In this document: positions 6,478-11,580 of the stretch, in pieces
Position numbering within the stretch: the first letter of the stretch is position 1
How the letters are laid out: each line of letters starts with the position of its first letter
Origin: Micavibrio sp. UBA1672
GTDB taxonomy: Bacteria; Pseudomonadota; Alphaproteobacteria; Micavibrionales; Micavibrionaceae
Length of the DNA: 11,580 bases
NCBI GenBank assembly: GCA_002320665.1
Contig: DCKO01000038.1
Coordinates: 22,387 to 33,966 of the forward strand
Direction: 5' to 3'
Position numbers and translations under genes: made by a program
Notes under the pieces: model-generated
Databases searched by the model: none
The model's input: the letters and a program-made list of their open reading frames with translations, nothing else
What the model was told of the DNA's origin: nothing

Positions 6478-8216
6478 GGTGTTTTGTCCTTATCGTTATC
6501 ATCATGCTTGTGATGCACCTTTACCAGCTTGGAATCAGGAAACATCTGTAAAATATTTTCGACCAGAGGCATTTTTGCCACGTCTTCAAGCTCTTGTAAA
6601 CGCTTAGCTTCGCTTAAAGCAAATAATGTCGGCGTACTTCCGCTTTCCGGTACAATTGAAACCATCCAGCGTTGACCTGTAATCTTTTTAAGAGCTGCGC
6701 CTAAATCCTGCGCCAATTTTGGCAAAGCGCCTTCTTCGGGGAAGAACTCCAAACGGCCATGGGCTTTATCGCCATGATTGACATGTTCGAGCTTAGCAAG
6801 TTTTACAAAATGATAGACTTGCTCGGCAAGGAGAAATTCTTCATAGGTCTTGAGCAGAACAATCATATCTTCCAAAGTTTTTATAGTCGGCACATCTTCG
6901 GGCATGAGCGCGGCTTGAGGCTGTTCTTGCGCATAAGCCATTTCTTGCGGCTTTGTCATCTGCCCGGATGCGGTAACCATCCCGCCGCCGCCAGAGGCCG
7001 GAACGCTGCCACCGCCCTGAGGCGCAGGAGAATCACCTCCCGTTAACGGTTTTGAATCTTTGAGCTTTTTCACCAGATCTGCTGGATCGGGAAGGTTCGC
7101 CGCATATGCCAGAGAGATAATGACCATCTCGGCCGCGCTTTGCGGATTAGGGGCTTCGTTGACTTCTGTAATCCCCTTGAGCAAAAGCTGCCATGTCTTA
7201 CCTAGAGAGGGCATAGAAATACGACTTGCCAAGGTACTGACACGTTCAATTTGATCCGGCGAAAGGGATGTATTGGTTTCTTTGGCATTTGGCGCAGCGC
7301 GCAAACGCGTGAGCAAATGGGTCAGCTCCAGCAAATCCTGAATAAGTGCCAAGGGTGAACCACCATTCGCGTAAATATTATCCATGATCTGCAAGGCTCC
7401 GGGCATATCGCCAGATAGGGCATTTTCCAACAGATCGATATTTTGCGCACGATCAGACAGGCCCAGCATATCCTGCACAAGCCCGGCTGTGATCTTTTCG
7501 CCTGCCAGTGCCATGGCCTGATCAAGAAGGCTTAGCCCATCACGCACCGAGCCATCAGCCGCCCGCGCAATCATGGAAATCGCTTCGTCTTCGGCCTTCA
7601 CGTTTTCAGATCCGCAGATATTCAAGAAATGCCCCTGCAATAAATCAATGCCTACGCGTTTAAGGTCAAAGCGCTGACACCGTGACAGAACGGTCACAGG
7701 GACTTTACGAATCTCGGTTGTCGCAAAAATAAATTTTACATGCTCGGGTGGCTCTTCCAGTGTTTTCAAGAGCGCATTAAATGCATTCTTGGAGAGCATA
7801 TGCACCTCGTCGATCACGTAGATCTTATAGCGCGCTTCGCTGGGGGCGTAGCGCACCCCATCCAGAATTTCGCGGATATCATCAACCCCCGTACGGCTGG
7901 CGGCGTCCATTTCAATGACATCGGGGTGACGATCTTCGGATATGGCCTGACAGAGTTTGCAGTCATCTGTTGCGCCTGTGGTCGGACCGCTTTTCCCGTC
8001 TGCGCCAGTATAGTTCAAGGATTTGGCGATAATGCGTGCCGTTGTTGTCTTTCCGACACCACGCACGCCTGTGAGCATAAAAGCATGAGCAATACGCCCC
8101 ATTTCAATCGCATTTTTAAGGGTGCGGACAAGAGCATCTTGTCCGATTAACTCATCAAAATTCTGGGGGCGGTATTTGCGCGCTAATACGCGGTACGCTT
8201 CTTGTTTCTCAGCCAT
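6474..8216 (-). CDS. dnaX: DNA polymerase III subunit gamma/tau (clamp loader ATPase)
   Basis: DnaX is the ATPase of the clamp loader that places the sliding clamp on DNA and ties polymerases together. At 580 residues it has the length of the full tau form. AAA+ landmarks are clear: Walker A GVRGVGKTT (50-58), Walker B VIDEVHM (134-140), sensor 1 around ATT (165-167) and arginine finger Arg179 in SRCQRF. The zinc module is reduced to Cys86 and Cys89 (DDCKLCQAI). Residues about 225-375 are domain III. A Gly/Pro/Ser-rich linker covers about 391-445 (for example GGGSVPASGGGGMVTASG), and the rest is the tau-specific part, ending in a His/Asp-rich tail. The start fits the family (YRVLARKYRPQNF at 8-20), but no ribosome binding site precedes it. 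It lies downstream of ffs and is coupled to ybaB. A possible -1 slip site near 7065-7070 is discussed in the findings. Confidence 0.97.
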   Translation of the reverse strand: MAEKQEAYRVLARKYRPQNFDELIGQDALVRTLKNAIEMGRIAHAFMLTGVRGVGKTTTARIIAKSLNYTGADGKSGPTTGATDDCKLCQAISEDRHPDVIEMDAASRTGVDDIREILDGVRYAPSEARYKIYVIDEVHMLSKNAFNALLKTLEEPPEHVKFIFATTEIRKVPVTVLSRCQRFDLKRVGIDLLQGHFLNICGSENVKAEDEAISMIARAADGSVRDGLSLLDQAMALAGEKITAGLVQDMLGLSDRAQNIDLLENALSGDMPGALQIMDNIYANGGSPLALIQDLLELTHLLTRLRAAPNAKETNTSLSPDQIERVSTLASRISMPSLGKTWQLLLKGITEVNEAPNPQSAAEMVIISLAYAANLPDPADLVKKLKDSKPLTGGDSPAPQGGGSVPASGGGGMVTASGQMTKPQEMAYAQEQPQAALMPEDVPTIKTLEDMIVLLKTYEEFLLAEQVYHFVKLAKLEHVNHGDKAHGRLEFFPEEGALPKLAQDLGAALKKITGQRWMVSIVPESGSTPTLFALSEAKRLQELEDVAKMPLVENILQMFPDSKLVKVHHKHDDNDKDKTP

Positions 8217-8222
8217 GTCTAA

Positions 8223-8251
8223 GTTTTACTGCGATTCCAGAAGGCGTGCAA
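8223..8251 (-). promoter_or_regulatory. Possible dnaX promoter (leaderless)
   Basis: On the minus strand TTGCAC (8246-8251), 17 bases, and TAAAAC (8223-8228) are partial matches to sigma70 boxes. The start would fall at the A of the dnaX ATG (8216), which fits the lack of a ribosome binding site. Read-through from ffs is the alternative. Weak evidence. Confidence 0.25.
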
Positions 8252-8293
8252 GGCTTAGCGTTTTTTAATGATAAGAAAATATAAGAGAAAAAG

Positions 8294-8388
8294 TGGAAAG
8301 CCGGACACGACCCGGAGAATTCGTTGGTGGCTGCTTCCTTTCGGACCTGACCGATTACAAGCGAGCTTCCGCCCGCGCCGACTTTCCG
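8294..8388 (-). ncRNA. ffs: Signal recognition particle RNA (4.5S, bacterial small type)
   Basis: The minus strand carries the Ffh-binding core GGTCAGGTCC-GAAA-GGAAGCAGCC (8329-8352), diagnostic of bacterial SRP RNA: the tip hairpin plus the GGAAGCAGC side of the symmetric loop. The tetraloop here is GAAA rather than the common GGAA; both are GNRA. The ends close with a 10-pair stem, GGAAAGTCGG (8378-8387) with CCGGCTTTCC (8295-8304), including one G-U pair, giving a molecule of about 93-95 bases. A run of five T follows (8288-8292), so the closing stem may also help termination. SRP RNA joins Ffh to send membrane proteins to the Sec translocon. Its place upstream of dnaX is common in alphaproteobacteria. 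Exact ends are estimated to a few bases. Confidence 0.95.
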
Positions 8389-8394
8389 ATTGTG

Positions 8395-8423
8395 GTTATA
8401 ACGAAGAGTTTCTACAGTTGCAA
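8395..8423 (-). promoter_or_regulatory. Promoter of the SRP RNA gene
   Basis: On the minus strand TTGCAA (8418-8423), a 17-base spacer, and TATAAC (8395-8400) sit so that transcription would start about seven bases on, at 8387-8388. That is exactly where the SRP RNA closing stem begins. The boxes lie just after the holA stop (8445-8447). Confidence 0.75.
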
Positions 8424-8444
8424 GAATTGTCTTTGGTTAAGCTT

Positions 8445-9467
8445 TTAAGCTGCCCTCATCCGACTCATGGATAAAATGGCTTGGGCGCAGAGGGTTTCGG
8501 TGGGCATGCCTGTGCGCTTGCACTGCACCTCCAGATCGGTCAAGCGATCCATCACTTTATCAAGGCCCTCTAGTGACCAGTTGTTAAGCTGGCTTTTAAA
8601 GGCTGGGGCTTGTTTGAAAAATACTGGCGGAGCAAGTTTTTTCATTGCGATTTCCAAACTTGCCCCGTCTGCCATATGGGATTTGGTCATGTGCAAGCGG
8701 CGGTAATGATTTTGTAGTACTCTTAAGATCGTAATAAAACTTGTGCCCTCAGATATTAGGGTATTATAGGTTTTGAGCGCCAGATCACTATTACCGCCTG
8801 CAACGCTATAGACCAGATCATCAAGATTTTGAGCGCCTGCGGCAGCGCAGGCTTCTATAGCATCTTCCAGAGATATATTTTTTTGATTCGGGCCAATATA
8901 GGTAATCAGCTTATCGAGTTCACTGCGCACCTTGAGGCGATCACCCGAGATATTCTCCGATAACCATGTGATCGTATCACGATCTGCGTTTAATCCTGCG
9001 GTGGCTAAACTCTCGCGGATGAAACGGGTGAGATCGCGAGCATCTTCTACGTAACAAGGAAGGGCAACAGCCGCTTTATCCTTTTCGCATAAAACCCGAA
9101 GCGGGGAGCGCGGGCCAAGCTCTCCAGCCTGCACGATCACCAGGTTTTCCGGCGAAGGGTCAGCCAGATAATCTTGCAGGATTTTAGTGATTTTATCGCT
9201 TGCCCCTTCTATGCGAACGAGGCGATCTCCACCCATCATTGATAGGGCTTTGGCCTCGTCAAATAATTTGGCCGGATCATCGAGCAGTGAATCGCCCTCA
9301 ATCACAGCAACGTTAAAGGGGTCATTCAAATCCTGAACGACTGTTTTGCCGATAATTGCACTGCGTTCTTTCACAAGACCATGATCAGGCCCGTAAATCA
9401 GGATCACACGAGCAGCCTTGTTCGGGTTTTTGACGAATGGCTCTATGTCTCGGAATTGGAGTTTCAT
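8445..9467 (-). CDS. holA: DNA polymerase III subunit delta
   Basis: HolA is the clamp-loader subunit that pries open the beta clamp ring. The 340-residue protein has the normal length and family marks: the N-terminal MKLQFRDIEPF, then VILIYGPDHGLVKERS (21-36), which replaces the Walker A of its AAA+ relatives. A central LSENISGDRLKVRSELDKL helix pair (about 169-187) follows. The C-terminal collar domain has ILRVLQNHYRRLH and ends CKRTGMPTETLCAQAILSMSRM. No ATP-binding motif is present, as expected for delta. Upstream it follows the ligase gene after 42 bases with no visible terminator, so the two may share a transcript. No ribosome binding site is obvious before the ATG. Downstream lies ffs, then dnaX, another subunit of the same clamp loader. 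Confidence 0.95.
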   Translation of the reverse strand: MKLQFRDIEPFVKNPNKAARVILIYGPDHGLVKERSAIIGKTVVQDLNDPFNVAVIEGDSLLDDPAKLFDEAKALSMMGGDRLVRIEGASDKITKILQDYLADPSPENLVIVQAGELGPRSPLRVLCEKDKAAVALPCYVEDARDLTRFIRESLATAGLNADRDTITWLSENISGDRLKVRSELDKLITYIGPNQKNISLEDAIEACAAAGAQNLDDLVYSVAGGNSDLALKTYNTLISEGTSFITILRVLQNHYRRLHMTKSHMADGASLEIAMKKLAPPVFFKQAPAFKSQLNNWSLEGLDKVMDRLTDLEVQCKRTGMPTETLCAQAILSMSRMRAA

Positions 9468-9509
9468 ATTAAGAAGATTAAGTGACTCGGGTTTTCAAGA
9501 CAAGATTTT

Positions 9510-10973
9510 TTACCCGCAGCGCGCCATTACGCCCTCTTCCTTTTTCTTGGTGGTAATTTTATCTTCGAAAATCATAGAGGCTGAAAGGTTTGGGTCATCG
9601 AAAATATGAGGGTCATAATTTTTCTGAAATGCCAGAACGTTTTCATAAGTGCCTAGCAAAAAGCGGTTTACTTTTGAATCAGTGCAACCTGAACGGCAAA
9701 TGGTGATGGCGGGCATAAGTTCATCAATCATGTCATGGCGCTCGGCAATTTCCTCTAGTAAGTTCGCAAAGCTTTTAGCAAATTCGTTCATGCGTCCTGT
9801 GCCATAGGGAATATCAAAAAATGCGCCATTATGATTTTCTGCCGCGACATAGGCCTCTTTGACGCTATTATATGTATGGGTCAGATTTTGTTTTTGATCC
9901 ATGCCATAGGCCTTAAGTAACTCATCTACACCAATCGCAAATTCCAGATCATAAGCCAGTGCCGCCGTAATCAAATAGGCAGTTTGCGGCTGATGGTTAC
10001 CCACGCCGAACATACGCGCCTCATAGCGATGGGCGTAGACTTCACCTTTTTCATTTTTGAGGGCTGCAACCTTAACATCTGGCCACATAATGCTTTGGGC
10101 CAAAAAGAAATTACTCGCAGTGTTCAGACCTTTTTTCTTTAAGCTTTCAAAGGTTACGCTCCAATCGCCTGAGGGCACGCCTGTCAAAATACCCTCTTGG
10201 TTATAATACATAAATAACGGGTTATTCATGGCGTGATGGATATGAGCCGCCACGAATTCTTCGCCGCTTTGGGCTGTAAAGACATAAGGGGGCACGCCAC
10301 CGCGATTTTCTCTAAGGCCATTTCTGCGCAAGAACATGCCCTGATGACCTTTGAAGGGTTTGCCCTCCATGAAACCGGAGCTATTTTCGGTTAGCAGGAA
10401 CAGGAATGGTGCAAGTGTATAAAGTCTGCGGATATTTTCCAGCATGTGATCCGCATTGCGCGGTCCTACTGATATTTGTGTGGATTTACATACGGCAAAA
10501 TAGCGCACGCATTCATACATATCGGCGCGATATGGTGCATACATAATTTTATAGCGCTCTACATCAACAATGCGTGAGAGTAGATCATCCGCGGTTTTAT
10601 CAGGCAGTTCTTGGAAATAGGAGCGTTTCAGGCCTAGATCCTCGGCCTTTTTGCTCAAGACATTAATCTTTTTTTGCGTATCATCCAGTACAGTACGCCA
10701 GCCCTTAAATGGCATGGCAATTGAGGCGACTTCCAGCAAATCGCTAGTGGGTTCATTGTGGAGCCAATCTCCAGCTAGCGCGTTCATCGCGCTGTTTTTC
10801 AGAACCTTATTTTGGGAAAGGCTCATCGCAGATAAGTCTGGCTCTTGCGGGTTAAAGAAGGGGAATTCGACTTCTATGCCGGATTTACTGTCTGCACCTA
10901 CGCCCTCATACAGGTTAAGCAGATCCTCAATTGAATGAATCTCTTTGAAATCCGTTGCATTAACCTCGGACAT
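9510..10973 (-). CDS. Glutamate-cysteine ligase family (GCS2-like) carboxylate-amine ligase, substrate unknown
   Basis: This 487-residue protein resembles ATP-dependent gamma-glutamyl ligases of the plant/alphaproteobacterial GCS2 type. Points of match, in order: SGIEVEF (31-37), corresponding to the first acidic metal/ATP strand; LHNEPTSDLLEVASIAMP (71-88), like the family's GGQxELS segment; and STQISVGPRNADHM (164-177), like its TxxVQxNLD segment. Then come LAPFLFLLTENSSGFMEGKP (187-206), like its ALFANSPFxEGKP segment, GGVPPYVF (225-232) and NPLFMYY (251-257). YEARMFGVGNHQP (317-329) fits the family's YLExRGAD strand only loosely. Such enzymes join a carboxylate to an amine through an acyl phosphate; classic members make gamma-glutamylcysteine for glutathione. 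Divergence at the substrate end leaves the real substrate open. It has AAGG 8 bases before the ATG and its own strong promoter. Placement between lptE and holA is unusual, as these are commonly close neighbours. Confidence 0.75.
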   Translation of the reverse strand: MSEVNATDFKEIHSIEDLLNLYEGVGADSKSGIEVEFPFFNPQEPDLSAMSLSQNKVLKNSAMNALAGDWLHNEPTSDLLEVASIAMPFKGWRTVLDDTQKKINVLSKKAEDLGLKRSYFQELPDKTADDLLSRIVDVERYKIMYAPYRADMYECVRYFAVCKSTQISVGPRNADHMLENIRRLYTLAPFLFLLTENSSGFMEGKPFKGHQGMFLRRNGLRENRGGVPPYVFTAQSGEEFVAAHIHHAMNNPLFMYYNQEGILTGVPSGDWSVTFESLKKKGLNTASNFFLAQSIMWPDVKVAALKNEKGEVYAHRYEARMFGVGNHQPQTAYLITAALAYDLEFAIGVDELLKAYGMDQKQNLTHTYNSVKEAYVAAENHNGAFFDIPYGTGRMNEFAKSFANLLEEIAERHDMIDELMPAITICRSGCTDSKVNRFLLGTYENVLAFQKNYDPHIFDDPNLSASMIFEDKITTKKKEEGVMARCG

Positions 10974-10987
10974 ATTGCGTGCCTTTC

Positions 10988-10997
10988 CTCATATGAG
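10988..10997. repeat. 10-base palindrome in the leader of the GCS2-like ligase gene
   Basis: CTCATATGAG is a perfect palindrome, 13-22 bases beyond the predicted -10 box and just before the ribosome binding site. It could be an operator. At 10 bases chance occurrence is quite possible. Confidence 0.3.
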
Positions 10998-11009
10998 CGG
11001 TAAATGCCC

Positions 11010-11038
11010 AGTATAATGTGGAATGTATTCGATGACAA
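11010..11038 (-). promoter_or_regulatory. Sigma70-type promoter of the GCS2-like ligase gene
   Basis: On the minus strand TTGTCA (11033-11038), exactly 17 bases, and TATACT (11010-11015): each box has five of six consensus bases. It lies in the 102-base gap after the lptE stop. The start would be near 11003, leaving a leader of about 30 bases. It suggests the ligase, and perhaps holA with it, is expressed independently of lptE. Confidence 0.7.
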
Positions 11039-11075
11039 ACAAAACAGCGTTACAAAAAGACCATCGCAGTCAAAC

Positions 11076-11580
11076 TTATTGGCGATTTAGATAAAGCACT
11101 ATTTGTTGCTCGATTTGCTGGGCGATATCCTCAAGAGCGTTTTTGCGGGTATTTTCTTTGGAAACACGGTTTGTGAACTCACTGTTCAGGATATTATAGC
11201 TGTTAATTGAACGAAGATTACGGTTCAAAACTTCTTTGCCTGTATTTTGATCAATAAGGCTCATCACGGTTGTGATGCGCATCTGACCACGCGTGGCATC
11301 GGATGTTTTTGTAATATCCAGATCAATAATACTCTCTGTTATTTTATCAACTGCCAAGACATAACGTGCATCCGAAGGATAACCGCCTTTATAGAATTTA
11401 TCGATCAGGAGATTGCGTAGATATTGCCCTTCCGCGTCGGGTATGTTGGCAATCTCGATATTGGAGAGCGCCGCACGAACTTGCGCGGTTTCCTGCGGGT
11501 CGCCGCTAAGGTTGCCGTACATGGGCGTAAAGCCGCAAGCGGAGAGAAGAAGGACAGATAGTAGTGCAAGTTTTGATTTC
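11076..11580 (-). CDS. lptE: LPS-assembly lipoprotein LptE, start beyond right edge
   Basis: LptE is the outer-membrane lipoprotein that plugs the LptD barrel and helps insert LPS. The 167 visible residues begin inside a lipoprotein signal peptide, KSKLALLSVLLLSACGF, with lipobox LSAC. The cysteine is followed by GFTPMYG, typical of alphaproteobacterial LptE (usually CGFxPLYG). Probably only one or two N-terminal codons are missing. An ATG at 11522 lies after the lipobox and is not the start. The C-terminal half (AEGQYLRNLLIDKFYK, then VMSLIDQNTGKEV and LEDIAQQIEQQIVLYL) shows the mixed alpha/beta pattern of the family. holA usually follows lptE; here the GCS2-like ligase intervenes. No hairpin terminator is clear after its stop. 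Confidence 0.93.
   Translation of the reverse strand, partial: KSKLALLSVLLLSACGFTPMYGNLSGDPQETAQVRAALSNIEIANIPDAEGQYLRNLLIDKFYKGGYPSDARYVLAVDKITESIIDLDITKTSDATRGQMRITTVMSLIDQNTGKEVLNRNLRSINSYNILNSEFTNRVSKENTRKNALEDIAQQIEQQIVLYLNRQ

Noticed and set aside
7740..8150. Plus-strand open frame of 136 codons opposite dnaX
   Set aside because: It is antisense to the AAA+ domain of DnaX, and the open frame follows from codon bias on the coding strand. No family features.
9479..9515. CGGGT...ACCCG pairing between the ligase gene and holA
   Set aside because: Five-base stem with a loop of about 19 bases and no T run; not convincing as a terminator or attenuator.
11039..11075. Possible terminator after lptE (GACTGCGATGGTC followed by T run on the minus strand)
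   Set aside because: Only a three-base stem can form, so the T run alone is not enough.
1..11580. CRISPR array, IS element, tRNA or phage gene anywhere in the window
   Set aside because: No spaced direct repeats, transposase or integrase motifs, or tRNA-like cloverleaf were seen on either strand; the only RNA gene recognised is ffs.

Overview
The window looks like chromosome from an alphaproteobacterium outside the best-known genera. The evidence is the gene families and their order: a CIRCE-controlled groES-groEL operon, the SRP RNA gene just upstream of dnaX-ybaB, lptE close to holA, an SDHAF4-like (DUF1674) gene head to head with rsmB, and GroEL, DnaX and LptE sequences of alphaproteobacterial type (for example the LptE lipobox context LSACGFTPMYG). 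The genus cannot be fixed from this sequence. I see no transposase, integrase, phage gene, CRISPR array, tRNA or large rRNA. This is mostly housekeeping DNA with a few lineage-specific genes set into it.

Layout, left to right. Positions 1-2136 hold groEL (minus; its last codons run off the left edge), groES, and their control region: a sigma70-type promoter, a perfect CIRCE operator for the HrcA repressor, an additional CIRCE half-site and a perfect AGGAGG. Positions 2147-2950 hold an unrecognised single-pass membrane-anchored protein with two cysteines (minus) and its probable promoter. Positions 2947-4281 are rsmB (16S rRNA m5C methyltransferase, minus). Positions 4317-5359 are the only plus-strand genes: a 52-residue SDHAF4-like succinate dehydrogenase assembly factor, overlapping an exported DUF1223-like protein that has lost half of its CxxC. 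Its stop overlaps the stop of xthA, which is convergent.

Positions 5356-9467 are a minus-strand block for DNA replication, repair and protein targeting. In transcription order it runs holA (clamp-loader delta), ffs (SRP RNA, with its own good promoter), dnaX (clamp-loader tau/gamma, with a two-residue ATGA overlap into ybaB), ybaB, and xthA (AP endonuclease). The usual alphaproteobacterial neighbour recR is absent after ybaB. Positions 9510-10973 hold a diverged glutamate-cysteine-ligase-family enzyme with its own strong promoter, placed between holA and lptE. Positions 11076-11580 are lptE, whose first codons lie beyond the right edge.

How the genes work together. GroES/GroEL form the folding chamber. 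HolA and DnaX are two subunits of the same DNA polymerase III clamp loader and are encoded on either side of the SRP RNA. LptE belongs to outer-membrane LPS export. The most interesting items are the ligase of unknown substrate, the orphan membrane protein, the altered cysteine sites in DnaX and the DUF1223 protein, and the extra signals in the groES leader. I found no clear new multi-gene system. No stretch longer than 300 bases lacks a gene: the longest non-coding interval is the 228 bases between holA and dnaX, and it is largely filled by ffs.
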